Part shown: one piece after another, positions 50,537 through 59,152 of the stretch
Layout: every line of letters starts with the position of its first letter
Numbering within the stretch: position 1 is the first letter of the stretch
Source of the DNA: Streptomyces sp. AV19
Lineage (GTDB): Bacteria; Actinomycetota; Actinomycetes; Streptomycetales; Streptomycetaceae
NCBI RefSeq assembly: GCF_015999245.1
Contig: NZ_JAEAMR010000006.1
Location: forward strand, 320,330-384,329
Direction of reading: 5' to 3'
Length of the DNA: 64,000 nucleotides
Notes under the pieces: generated by a model
What the model was told of the DNA's origin: nothing
Seen by the model: the letters and a program-made list of their open reading frames with translations, nothing else
Databases searched by the model: none
Made by a program: the position numbers and the translations under genes

Positions 50537-51097
50537 TCACGCGCGCGGTACGCCGTCGTCGTCCAAGGCGGTGCGGACCATGTCGTCCGCCTGCCGCCCG
50601 AGCCAGCCGTTCCAGCGGCGCAGCCCCTTGCGGTAGTCGCGGGCCAGGCCGGACGGCGGCACCAGCAGCAGCGGGCACCGCGCGTGGCGGACGCAGTCCC
50701 GGGCCACCGAGGACCGCAGCAGCCGCCGGAGGGGTCCTTGCCGGCCGAGGCCGACGACCAGCAGGTCCTGCGGCCGGTCGGCCAGGTCGGTCAGGACGTG
50801 GCGGGCCGGGCCGCGCACGACGGCGGCCGTCAGCGGCGCGCCCCCGGGGTCCGTGCCCAGGGCGGACCGGCAGGTCCGTTCCAGGGCGGCCGCGGCCTTG
50901 CGCCGGTCCGGGTCGGGGGCCGGGCCGGGGCCGATGGCCCAGCCGCCGTCCACCGGCAGGTACGCGGTGACCGCGTACAGCTCGGCCGCCCGGCGGCGGG
51001 CCTCGGCCAGCGCGGTGCGCAGGGCGACCACGCTGTTCGGCGAACCGTCCACGCCGACGACGACGCGGGGCGTCCGGTCGGTCATCCGGTCGTCCAT
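50537..51097 (-). CDS. Universal stress protein (divergent UspA family)
   Basis: The protein has about 186 residues. VVVGVDGSPNSVVALRTALA is the N-terminal Usp motif; the phosphate loop VVGLGRQGPLRRLLRSSVA lacks part of the glycine pattern, so ATP binding is doubtful. A 40-residue C-terminal extension (LARDYRKGLRRWNGWLGRQA..) is not in the other two copies. It diverges from the response regulator. Confidence 0.8.
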   Translation of the reverse strand: MDDRMTDRTPRVVVGVDGSPNSVVALRTALAEARRRAAELYAVTAYLPVDGGWAIGPGPAPDPDRRKAAAALERTCRSALGTDPGGAPLTAAVVRGPARHVLTDLADRPQDLLVVGLGRQGPLRRLLRSSVARDCVRHARCPLLLVPPSGLARDYRKGLRRWNGWLGRQADDMVRTALDDDGVPRA

Positions 51098-51293
51098 GAC
51101 AACTCCTCCCACCTCTCCCACCTCGCGGAACACACGAAAAACTCCACGCTAGGAGCGTCCTGGGGCCGGGCGGGTCCCCCTTTCGGCCGGTGCCCCGGGG
51201 GACCGGCCCGCCACCGTCCGGAGCGGCCCACCGGGGCGAACGCACGTATGGTTGACAAACAGGCAGTGCACGCGAAACGGAAGTGACGAGGAC

Positions 51294-51944
51294 ATGGAGT
51301 CCGATTCCGGAACGCAGGTGACCGTCGTCGTGGCCGACGACCATCCCATCTATCGCGAGGGGATCACCCGGGGGCTGCAGCTCAGCGGCCGGATCAAGGT
51401 GGTCGCCGAGGTCGAGGACGGCGCGGCGGCGCTGGAGGCCATCCGCGAGCACCGGCCCCAGGTGGCCCTGATCGACTACCGGATCCCCAAAATGGACGGG
51501 ATCGCCGTCATCCACGCCACCGTCCGCGACGGGCTGCCGACCCGGACCATCCTGCTGTCGGCGACGACGGACGGCGCCGTCGTCTACCGCGCCGTCCAGG
51601 AGGGCGCGGCGGGCTACCTGGCGAAGGACGCCAAGCGCTCGGAGATCGTGGACGCGGTGCTGAAGGTCGCCCGGGGCAAGCGCATCGTCTCCGAGGACCT
51701 CTCCGACGGACTGGTGGACGAGATCCGGCTGCGCGCCGACCGCGACGAGACGGTCCTCTCCGAGCGCGAGCGGCAGGTGCTGCGCGGCTTCGCCGAGGGC
51801 AAGAGCATCCCGCAGCTGGCCGCCGAGCTCTACCTGGGCGCGAGCACCGTCAAGACCCATACGCAGCGGCTCTACGAGAAGCTCGGGGTGTCCGACCGCG
51901 CGGCCGCCGTCGCCGAGGCGATGCGCCGCGGCCTGCTCGAATGA
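51294..51944 (+). CDS. NarL/FixJ-family response regulator (orphan)
   Basis: The 216-residue protein has a REC domain (VVADDHPIYREG acidic pocket, LIDYRIPKMDG with the phospho-acceptor Asp, YLAKDAKR with the conserved Lys) and a C-terminal LuxR HTH (LSERERQVLRGFAEGKSIPQ, STVKTHTQRLYEKL). No sensor kinase gene is adjacent. ATG 51294 is used; a TTG start 14 codons earlier is less likely. It overlaps the exporter gene by 4 bp (ATGA) and probably controls it. Confidence 0.9.
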   Translation: MESDSGTQVTVVVADDHPIYREGITRGLQLSGRIKVVAEVEDGAAALEAIREHRPQVALIDYRIPKMDGIAVIHATVRDGLPTRTILLSATTDGAVVYRAVQEGAAGYLAKDAKRSEIVDAVLKVARGKRIVSEDLSDGLVDEIRLRADRDETVLSERERQVLRGFAEGKSIPQLAAELYLGASTVKTHTQRLYEKLGVSDRAAAVAEAMRRGLLE

Positions 51945-53461
51945 CGGTCTCCGCGGGCCCCGCGCGGGGAACGAGCCGGTGGGCCGTGCTCGCCGTGCTC
52001 TGCTCCAGCCTCCTCCTGGTGGCCATGGACGCCACGATCCTCAACGTGGCCCTGCCCTCCCTCATCGACGACCTGCGGCCCGGCGCGATGGCCCAGTTGT
52101 GGATCATCGACATCTACGGACTCGTCCTCGGCGGCCTGCTGGTCACCTGCGGCGCGGTCGGCGACCGCTTCGGCCGCAGGCTGCTCTTCCTCACCGGGTT
52201 CGTGCTCTTCGGCGCGGCCTCCGTCCTGGCCGCCACGTCGGACAGCTCCGCGCAGCTGATCGCCGGCCGGGTGCTGCTGGGCATCGGCGGCGCCATGGTG
52301 ATGCCCTCGACGCTGTCGCTGATCCGCACCGTCTTCACCGACCCGCACGAACGGGCCCTGGCCATCGGCATCTGGGCCGCGGTCGCCGGCGCGGGCGCCT
52401 GTGTGGGACCGCTGGTCGGCGGGGTGCTCGTGGAGCACTTCGGCTGGTCGGCGGCGTTCTGGGTGAACGTCCCGGTCGTGGTCGTCACCGTCCTGGCGGG
52501 CCTCCGCCTGCTGCCCGAGTACCGCGTCCCGCAGACCGGACCGCTCGACCGGGGCAGCGCCCTGCTCTCCGTCGCCGGGATCGTGGCGCTCGCCTGGGGC
52601 ATCAAACACGTCGCCACCGGCGACCCGGGCGCCGCGGACGTCGCCGTCCTGCTGCTGGGCCTGTTGCTCCTGGCGCTCTTCGCCCGGCGACGACTCGCCT
52701 CCCACGACCCCCTCCTGGACGTACGGCTGTTCCGCAACGGGCCGTTCCTGGCGGCCGCCCTCGCCACCCTGCTGGCGATGCTCGCCATCGGCGCCGCGCT
52801 CTTCCTCATCTCGCTGTGGCTGCAGTACGTGCACGGCTACTCGCCCTTCCAGGCCGGGCTGCGCACGCTGCCGTCGGCCGTGGCGATGCTGGCCGGCTCC
52901 CTCTGCTCGCCGTGGGTCATGCACCGCGCCGGGGTGCGGACGGTGCTGGGGCTGGGCCTCGGGGCGATGGTCGCGGCGTTCCTCGTCCTCGCGCTGACCC
53001 CCGTGCCGAACTCCTACCTCGTCGTCGCCGTCGTCCTCGCCATGCTCGGCGCCGGCGACGGCCTGGCGATGACGGCCGCCGCGTCGGTGCTGGTCTCGTC
53101 GGTCCCGGCGGAACGCGCCGGCCAGGCCGGGGCCGTCTCGGAAACGGCGTACGAACTGGGCGTGGGCCTCGGCGTCGCCCTGCTGGGCAGCATCCACGGA
53201 GCGGTCTTCACCCGCCACATGACCGGACTCCCGCTGGCAGGAAGCGAGTTGACGACGGCCCGGGGCTCGGTGGGCGGGGCGGTGGAGATCGCGGACCAGG
53301 TGGGAGGGGAGGCGGGCCGCCTCGTCCTGGCGGCGGCGCGCGCGGCGTTCGACGACGCGCTGACGGTGACGGCGTATGTGTCGGCGGGAATCGTGGCGGT
53401 GGTGATGGTGCTGGTGGTGTGGCTGGTGCCGCGGGGGGTGCGGGTGACGGGTGGGCATTGA
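51941..53461 (+). CDS. DHA2-type MFS transporter
   Basis: The 506-residue, 14-TM type permease has LVAMDATILNVALPSL in TM1, motif A GDRFGRRLLFL, and VAGAGACVGPLVGGVL in TM5. It exports drugs or metabolites. Its ATG overlaps the response-regulator stop codon, an arrangement typical of a regulator-controlled pump. Confidence 0.9.
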   Translation: MTVSAGPARGTSRWAVLAVLCSSLLLVAMDATILNVALPSLIDDLRPGAMAQLWIIDIYGLVLGGLLVTCGAVGDRFGRRLLFLTGFVLFGAASVLAATSDSSAQLIAGRVLLGIGGAMVMPSTLSLIRTVFTDPHERALAIGIWAAVAGAGACVGPLVGGVLVEHFGWSAAFWVNVPVVVVTVLAGLRLLPEYRVPQTGPLDRGSALLSVAGIVALAWGIKHVATGDPGAADVAVLLLGLLLLALFARRRLASHDPLLDVRLFRNGPFLAAALATLLAMLAIGAALFLISLWLQYVHGYSPFQAGLRTLPSAVAMLAGSLCSPWVMHRAGVRTVLGLGLGAMVAAFLVLALTPVPNSYLVVAVVLAMLGAGDGLAMTAAASVLVSSVPAERAGQAGAVSETAYELGVGLGVALLGSIHGAVFTRHMTGLPLAGSELTTARGSVGGAVEIADQVGGEAGRLVLAAARAAFDDALTVTAYVSAGIVAVVMVLVVWLVPRGVRVTGGH

Positions 53462-53561
53462 CCGCGTACGAGGGTTGGGTCTCGTGATCGCGCAACGGTG
53501 CGAGTGCCGGTGCGCCCCACGGTGCGCTACGTTGCTCAACCCCGCATACAGGAGGTGGTCT

Positions 53562-53747
53562 GTGCTTCCGACGATGAGAGAGCACGGATGCGCGCCCGAG
53601 TACCGCACGAAGACCGTGGACCAGGACGGCGTGATGCAGGCCGAGCAGTGTTCCCGGTGCGGCTACACGCCCACCTACGGGCCGACGGGGGCTCCTCCCA
53701 GGAACGCTCCCGACCTCAAGCGGTACGGGCAGATCAGGAAGGGATAG
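53562..53747 (+). CDS. Small CxxC protein
   Basis: The 61-residue basic protein reads MREHGCAPEYRTKTVDQDG and EQCSRCGYTPTYGP. A single Cys and a Cys-x2-Cys pair could bind zinc. GTG 53562 has a near-perfect AGGAGGT ribosome-binding site 5-6 bases upstream; the in-frame ATG at 53574 is less well placed. Function unknown. Confidence 0.65.
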   Translation: MLPTMREHGCAPEYRTKTVDQDGVMQAEQCSRCGYTPTYGPTGAPPRNAPDLKRYGQIRKG

Positions 53748-53759
53748 GGCGATCAGCCC

Positions 53760-53925
53760 GTCCGGGGGTTGCCCCCTCCGGGGAGTTTGAGGACAGCGCC
53801 CGGAGGGCGCTTCGGGGGGCCAAGGGGCGAAGCCCCCGCTCACCGAGCGGAGCGCGGTACCGGGCCGAGGGGCGGAGCCCCGGAAGAAACGGTGAGAGGG
53901 CGGGCCTGGGGCACAACACCCCCCA
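53760..53925. repeat. Dispersed intergenic repeat, copy B
   Basis: GC palindromes and the words CCGGGGAGTTTGAGGA and GGAGGGCGCTTCGGGGG lead to the core at 53886-53904, with one mismatch to copy A. It lies directly past the stop codon of the leftward oxygenase gene, the same placement as at 1-70. Confidence 0.7.
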
Positions 53926-53930
53926 CCGCA

Positions 53931-54908
53931 CTACCTCCGCACGTCCTCCCACGTCACCACCGGACTCCCCGCCCGCAGCGCGAAATCCATCGCCGCATCC
54001 TCCACCGGCCACTTCAACCGCACCCAGTTCGGCACCGTGGCCAGAATCCCGTCGTCCCCCGCCAGATGCCAGAACGTGTTCGAGTCCCGTCGCGCGAAGT
54101 ACGGGCAGAACAACGAGATCACCAGCGTCACCCGCCGCCCCCGCGTCACCGGCGTCACCGCGTGGAAGATCCGGCTCCCGTGCAGGAACAGCGTCGCCCC
54201 GCGCGCCCGGCAGTCCGCCTCGCGGATCCGCGGGTCGTGCTCCGTCACGTCGTCGAACTCCCCGGTCCGGCCCTGGAAGTACGTGAAGCGGCCGCCCTCG
54301 TAGGAATCGCCGTCGCTGAGCTGGATGGTGAAGACGTAGTCCATGCCGTCGTGGTGCCAGCGCACGATCTCCGGACGGCCCCGGCCCTCGAAGTAGTTGA
54401 TCTGCGCCGTGGGGATCCGCAGCGGGTGGGGGATCAGCGGAACGCCGACGATCCGCGAGCAGGCCACCAGGAAGGCCCGGTCACGGATCATGTTGTTGAT
54501 GAACGGGGACATCAGGTCCGCGCTGCGGACCCGCCGCGTCGCGATGAACCGGCTGGACCCGGCGGCCGGTTCGAGCCGGTCGCAGACTTCGGCCAGGCAG
54601 TCCAGCCCCTCCGGCGTCAGCAGTTGGAACGGGCCGACGAGCGCCGTGTCGTCCACCCGCCCGTGCGCCCGGTTGAGCTCCCGCGACGTGTAGCCGAACT
54701 CCTGGAGCGCGACCCGCGGCCCGTCCGCGTCCGGGGCGACGTAGTCGCCGCGCCAGCGCGGCTCCCCGGGCACTTCGGGCCCGCGCCGCGGCTTCCTGGC
54801 CCGCACGGCGTGGAGGAGCTGATCGACGCCGGTCGCCGTCCGCGGCAGGTTGAGGGCGCCGCCCTTGCCCGCGCCGCCTCTGCCCGATTTCGTCCGGACC
54901 ATCGCCAT
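53931..54908 (-). CDS. 2-oxoglutarate/Fe(II)-dependent oxygenase
   Basis: The 325-residue protein has a double-stranded beta-helix core. The iron ligands fit WHHDGMDY (His-x-Asp) and HGSRIFHAVTPVTRGRRVTL (distal His and the 2-oxoglutarate-binding Arg), as in prolyl-4-hydroxylase-like enzymes. GRGRPEIVRWHHDG and GDSYEGGRFTYF are family-like. It would hydroxylate an unknown substrate using O2 and 2-oxoglutarate. Start ATG 54908, or 54902. It follows the FAD/NAD(P) gene by 96 bp on the same strand and may share its transcript. Confidence 0.8.
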   Translation of the reverse strand: MAMVRTKSGRGGAGKGGALNLPRTATGVDQLLHAVRARKPRRGPEVPGEPRWRGDYVAPDADGPRVALQEFGYTSRELNRAHGRVDDTALVGPFQLLTPEGLDCLAEVCDRLEPAAGSSRFIATRRVRSADLMSPFINNMIRDRAFLVACSRIVGVPLIPHPLRIPTAQINYFEGRGRPEIVRWHHDGMDYVFTIQLSDGDSYEGGRFTYFQGRTGEFDDVTEHDPRIREADCRARGATLFLHGSRIFHAVTPVTRGRRVTLVISLFCPYFARRDSNTFWHLAGDDGILATVPNWVRLKWPVEDAAMDFALRAGSPVVTWEDVRR

Positions 54909-55004
54909 GAGACATCCCCTCCATGGGCAGCACCGGGAACACCGGGCGCGCCACGCGGCCCGGCGCGGATCGCGGCGCCAGTATCCACCGCCCCACAGCG
55001 GCCT

Positions 55005-56510
55005 TCACAAGGACTCGAACCCGCCACCTTCCGCCACTTGCCGGGCCACCGCGCGGGTCTGCCGGGCCACCGTGCGCAGGTGGTTGGAGAACGGGATGCG
55101 CGGGTGCGTGCCGACGCCGGCCACCCGGATCCGCTCGGGCGCGGTCCCGGGCGCCCGGCGTACGCGCAGGTCCGGCGCCAAGTGCCCCACGGTGGCCGAT
55201 CCGTGGGGCGCCAGGCGCAGTTCGGCGCCCCCGTCCGCCCACCACAGCTCGGGAGGGTGGAAGCCGGTGGCGTTGACGACGTAGTCGAAGGACTCCGGCG
55301 TGGAAGGCGTGGAAGGCGTGGAAGGCGCGGAGGGCACGGAGGGCGCGGAACCGGGCCACTCCACCCGCCACAGCCCGTCCCGGAAGGACACCGACCGGGG
55401 ATACGCGGGGGCCAACTCCACCGCGCCCGACTCCAGATGGCCGAGCAGCCGCCGCGCGTTGACCGCGGCCAGCGCGGTCACGTAGCGGCCGGTGAACCAG
55501 TCGAAGCGCGCCATCAGCGCCTTCCGCCGCTCCAGGGGCAGGCCGTCCGCGAAGGCCGTGAACGCCTCCATCGCCGCCATGGCGACCCCCGGCCACTGAC
55601 ACGTCCCGGCCTCCGCCAGGGCCGTCTCCTCGGCCAGGCGCCGGACGGGGTCGGCCGCCCGCGAGGTCTGCCGGCGCAGCGGGGTGTTCCCGAGCAGCCG
55701 GACGGCCTCGACGACGCACCGGGTCATCCGCTCCGCCAGCAGCGGGTCCGCGGGGTCGAGGCGGGCCAGGCGCTCCAGCGGCGGGAAGGCGCGGGCGGGC
55801 GCGTGCAGGGAGATCCGTACGGAGGGCAGGGTGCCGGACGGCGAGGCCATCGTCGTCCGGTGGCCGTCGCGGCTCAGCAACAGAGCGGCGTCCACGGCCG
55901 ATTGGCGGGAACCGAGGACCAGCACCCGGCGGCCGGTGCCCAGTTCGGCCCGGAGCCGCGCGGCGGGGTAGGGGCTGTCGAGGTAGCGGGGGTGCGCGGT
56001 GAACTCCGCGAAGCCGTCCGGGACGCGCGGCCGGTGCACGCCCGTGGCGACGACGACGTCGTCCGCCGTGATCCGCTCGCCGGTGCCGAGCTCGACGACC
56101 GGCCGGACGCCGGGGCGGATCGCGCGCACGGCCGCCCGTACGTGCCGCACTGCGACGCCCCGCTCCCCGGCCAGGTCGCGGGCCCGCGTCCAGAGGTCCT
56201 GGCAGTACTCGGCCATCCGCGCCCGGGGGACGCAGGCGTCCGGCTTGCCCGTCCAGCCGCGGCCGCGCAGGTACTCGACGAAGTCGTCGGGGCGGTCGGG
56301 TAGGAGGGAGTTGGCGTCGGCGGCGCTGTTGCACATCAGCAGGGGGTCGTCGTCGCCGAAGGCCAGTCCCCACCCGGCGGGGGAGGGGTCGGCCACGACG
56401 ATCGAGCCGACGGGCCGTCCGGGCGCGCCGCGCAGCGCGTCCACAAGATGCCAGAGGACCCCGGTGCCGGCGACCCCGGCCCCCACGATCACGACCACGC
56501 GTTCCGTCAC
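55005..56510 (-). CDS. FAD/NAD(P)-binding protein with coding minisatellite
   Basis: The 501-residue protein has VVVIVGAGVAGTGVLWHLVD at the N-terminus and a second Rossmann-like VLVLGSRQSAVDAALLLSRD, with VVATGVHRP and VVNATGFHPP flavoprotein signatures. It belongs to the same broad group as the protein at 12950-14929. Residues near 390-407 (SAPSVPSAPSTPSTPSTP) come from six tandem 9-bp units. Likely an oxidase or N-/C-hydroxylase; substrate unknown. It diverges from the epimerase gene across 96 bp. Confidence 0.78.
   Translation of the reverse strand: MTERVVVIVGAGVAGTGVLWHLVDALRGAPGRPVGSIVVADPSPAGWGLAFGDDDPLLMCNSAADANSLLPDRPDDFVEYLRGRGWTGKPDACVPRARMAEYCQDLWTRARDLAGERGVAVRHVRAAVRAIRPGVRPVVELGTGERITADDVVVATGVHRPRVPDGFAEFTAHPRYLDSPYPAARLRAELGTGRRVLVLGSRQSAVDAALLLSRDGHRTTMASPSGTLPSVRISLHAPARAFPPLERLARLDPADPLLAERMTRCVVEAVRLLGNTPLRRQTSRAADPVRRLAEETALAEAGTCQWPGVAMAAMEAFTAFADGLPLERRKALMARFDWFTGRYVTALAAVNARRLLGHLESGAVELAPAYPRSVSFRDGLWRVEWPGSAPSVPSAPSTPSTPSTPESFDYVVNATGFHPPELWWADGGAELRLAPHGSATVGHLAPDLRVRRAPGTAPERIRVAGVGTHPRIPFSNHLRTVARQTRAVARQVAEGGGFESL
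55297..55350. repeat. 9-bp coding tandem repeat, six copies
   Basis: Six units of GGCGTGGAA and close variants run from 55297 to 55350, the first three identical. On the minus strand they encode Ser/Ala-x-Pro repeats. The length is a multiple of three, so copy-number change keeps the frame. Confidence 0.85.
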
Positions 56511-56606
56511 TTCGCACGCCCCTTCTCCCGGGATGCACCCTCCCCGGATTTCGCCCTGAGCATGTGGATCTTCCGCCGGGGCGGCGGTTCGTGCAAGGTC
56601 GTGGGC

Positions 56607-57596
56607 ATGAGGCTACTGATCCTGGGCGGAACGGAGTTCGTGGGCCGCGCACTGGCCGAGGACGCGCTCGCGCGCGGCTGGGAGGTGACGGTCTTCCACC
56701 GAGGCCGCCACCCGGCGCCGCCGGGCGCATCGGTCCTGCGCGGCGACCGGACGGCGGAGGGCGGCCTGGCCGCCCTCGCCGACGGGGAGTGGGACATCGT
56801 GGCGGACACCTGGTCCGGCGCCCCGAGCGCGGTCCGCGACGCGGCGCGGCTGCTGGCCGGGCGGGCGGGGCGCTACGCGTACGTCTCCAGCCGCTCCGTC
56901 CACCGCGAACCCGTCGCGGCGGGGGCGGCCGAGGACGCCCCCGTGGTCGACGGCTCGCCCGACGCCGGTGACGTGCCGTACGCGCAGGCCAAGCGCGGCG
57001 GCGAACTCGCCGCGCTGGACGCCTTCGGCGACCGCGCCCTGCTGCTGCGCGCCGGACTGATCATCGGGCCCCGGGAGAACATCGGCCGGCTCCCCTGGTG
57101 GCTGCTGCGCATCGCGCGGGGCGGCCCGGTGCCGGTGCCCGGCCCGCGCGACGCCGGGCTGCAGTACATCGACGTCCGCGACCTCGCGTCCTGGAGCCTG
57201 GACGCGGCCGCGCGCGGACTCGGCGGCCCGTACGGCCTCATCAGCCGGCCCGGCCACGCGACGATGGCCGGACTGCTGGAGGCGTGCGTCCGGGCGACGG
57301 GCTCCGACGCGGAACTGCGCTGGCTGCCGCCCGAGGTGTTCCTGTCCGCCGGCGTGGAGCCGTGGCAGGGAATGCCGTTGTGGCTCCCGGAGGGGCCGGT
57401 GCGGGAGGGGATCTACGAGGGGAACACGGAGAAGGCGCATGCGGCCGGGCTGCGGTGCCGGCCCGTGGAGGAGACGGTGGCCGATACGTGGGCGTGGCTG
57501 CGGTCGGCCGGCGGGCGCGCGCCGCTGCGGGAGGACCGGCCGGCGGTGGGGATCGACGCGGAGACGGAGGCGCGGCTGCTGGCGGCTGCCGGCTGA
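56607..57596 (+). CDS. NAD-dependent epimerase/dehydratase-family protein
   Basis: The 329-residue extended/atypical SDR has MRLLILGGTEFVGRALAEDA at the N-terminus and YVSSRSVHREP. The family Tyr-x3-Lys is represented by YAQAKRG. RAGLIIGPRENIGRLPWWLL follows. This is the pattern of the isoflavone-reductase/epimerase-like actinobacterial group; substrate unknown. It diverges from the FAD/NAD(P) gene, and a repeat block starts 1 bp after its stop. Confidence 0.82.
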   Translation: MRLLILGGTEFVGRALAEDALARGWEVTVFHRGRHPAPPGASVLRGDRTAEGGLAALADGEWDIVADTWSGAPSAVRDAARLLAGRAGRYAYVSSRSVHREPVAAGAAEDAPVVDGSPDAGDVPYAQAKRGGELAALDAFGDRALLLRAGLIIGPRENIGRLPWWLLRIARGGPVPVPGPRDAGLQYIDVRDLASWSLDAAARGLGGPYGLISRPGHATMAGLLEACVRATGSDAELRWLPPEVFLSAGVEPWQGMPLWLPEGPVREGIYEGNTEKAHAAGLRCRPVEETVADTWAWLRSAGGRAPLREDRPAVGIDAETEARLLAAAG

Positions 57597-58173
57597 GGTT
57601 TTGCCCCCGGCCCGCCCTTTCACCGTTTCTTCCGGGGCGGGCCCCGGGCCCGGCACCGCGCTCCGCGCGGTGGGCGGGGGCTCCGCCCCCTGCGCCCCGG
57701 CCGGGGCTGCGCCCCTGGCCCCTCTTTGCGGGGCTGCGCCCCTGCGCCCCGCTTCGGGGCTCCGCCCCGGACCCCGTATCGCGGCTTCGCCGCTCGTCCT
57801 CAAGCTTCCTGGGGGGGCAACCCCCAGACGGGCTGAAGTGCGCGCCCGGGCTGGATATCCAGTGCGGGCAACATCCGGTGCAGGCGATATCCGGTGCGGG
57901 CGCGAAATCCAGCCCGTCCGGCGTTTGAGGACTGGGGGTACCCCTCTGGGGGAGCCCGAAGGGCGCTTCGGGGGTGCAGGGGGGGCGGAGCCCCCGCCTC
58001 ACCGCGCGGAGCGCGGTTTCGGGAGTCCAGGGGGCTTGCCCCGGAGGAAACGGTGAAAGGGCGGGGCGGGGGCAAAACCTCCGGCGGCGTCGGCCTCCGG
58101 CGACGGACCTACCGCCGAGTAAGGTGATCTTGAAAAGACGGCGGCGGCCCGTCGCCGGACGTGCCGCCGACCG
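57597..58173. repeat. Intergenic repeat block, copies C and D
   Basis: Nearly 580 bp without a gene. Copy C (core 57611-57629, inverted) and copy D (58047-58065) flank runs of GGGGCTGCGCCCC- and GGGGCTCCGCCCC-type palindromes. In the middle, CGGGCTGGAT (57847-57856) and ATCCAGCCCG (57907-57916) enclose three 16-bp direct repeats (57857-57904, e.g. ATCCGGTGCAGGCGAT). The word GTCCGGCGTTTGAGGAC also occurs here. Confidence 0.75.
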
Positions 58174-58200
58174 GTGGACCGCACAGAACAGGACACCATC

Positions 58201-59100
58201 GTGCGCGTGAACGGCCGCCTCTCCGTAGCCACTTGTGCCACGCTGTTACTCGCCGTCGGCATCGCCGGGACCGCGGCCGCCGCCCCGGCCCCCGGGGTCG
58301 TCACCGACGGCGGCGTGGGTGCCGTCAAGGGCCCCGAGAACCTCGCGCTGGGAGACGGCGGCGCGCTCTGCGTCTTCAGCGAGCGGCAGGAGCCGGCCGA
58401 CGTCAAGGGCATCGTCAAGCAGATCGCCCAACAGAAGCTCAAGCACCCCACCAAGGCCATCGGGGACATCGCCGCCGAGATCATGGGCAGCGGCGACCTG
58501 GGCCATTCCTGGACCGTCTACACCGCCCCCGACGGGAAGACCGTCGGCACGTACTCCTTCCAGTCCCCCTGGGACGGCCTGGCCTACAACCCGGAGTTCT
58601 GGCCCGGGACGAGGTTCCCCGGCGGCCTGGCGGTGAACTACCCCGACGACTGGGGCAACGACGCCGACGGCGGCGCCGCCGACAAGTTCAGCCGCGGCAC
58701 CCCCGCCGACCACCTGAAGTCCATCGGCTCCGATACCGAGGACCACCCCACCAAGACCCGCACCGGCCGCTGCAGGCCGGTCACCGAGCAGGGCCGCAAG
58801 GCGTTCTTCGCCTTCGTCGACTCCCAGCGCGGCAAGGCGTACGCGCCCGACCAGAACTGCACCAACTTCGCGGGCCGCGCCTGGGAGACCGCCACCGGCG
58901 AACACCTCGACTGGCAGGTCGAGCCGCGCCTCACCCCGTTCCCCGGGGTCGAGAAGTCCCTGTCCGAGCAGATCTTCAAGACCATCACCGGCCACGACGG
59001 CAAGGTCGGCGACCCGGGCACGCTCGGCGCGGCCGTCCTCAGGGCCAACGGCGGCAGCAAGGACAGCGACGTCCACAAGGAAGTCGCCCTGGGGCACTGA
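58201..59100 (+). CDS. Secreted protein of unknown function
   Basis: The 299-residue product from GTG 58201 has a signal peptide (VRVNGRLSVATCATLLLAVG, AAAAPA). It has a mature domain with four scattered cysteines (ALCVFSE, GRCRPV, NCTNFAGR) and a C-terminal DGKVGDPGTLGAAV. NCTNFAGRAW recalls papain-like NlpC/CHAP segments (Cys followed by Asn/Asp), but a full catalytic triad is not evident. AGGA lies 7 bases upstream; the ATG at 58174 is unlikely. Confidence 0.7.
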   Translation: MRVNGRLSVATCATLLLAVGIAGTAAAAPAPGVVTDGGVGAVKGPENLALGDGGALCVFSERQEPADVKGIVKQIAQQKLKHPTKAIGDIAAEIMGSGDLGHSWTVYTAPDGKTVGTYSFQSPWDGLAYNPEFWPGTRFPGGLAVNYPDDWGNDADGGAADKFSRGTPADHLKSIGSDTEDHPTKTRTGRCRPVTEQGRKAFFAFVDSQRGKAYAPDQNCTNFAGRAWETATGEHLDWQVEPRLTPFPGVEKSLSEQIFKTITGHDGKVGDPGTLGAAVLRANGGSKDSDVHKEVALGH

Positions 59101-59125
59101 CCTTTGGGGGAACCGGCCGTTGGGG

Positions 59126-59152
59126 CCGCGCGCGGCTACGGCACGCGCGCGG
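59126..59152. terminator. Hairpin between convergent genes
   Basis: CCGCGCGCG (59126-59134) pairs with CGCGCGCGG (59144-59152) across a 9-nt loop, spanning the stop codon of the lipoate ligase gene and lying just past the secreted-protein gene. Confidence 0.5.

Noticed and set aside
51252..51257. TTGACA considered as a -35 box for the response regulator
   Set aside because: No -10 hexamer occurs at the right spacing before the ATG at 51294, and the TTG can also be read as a weak start.
57857..57904. Short direct repeats considered as a CRISPR array
   Set aside because: Units are adjacent with no spacers and only three copies; no cas genes are present.
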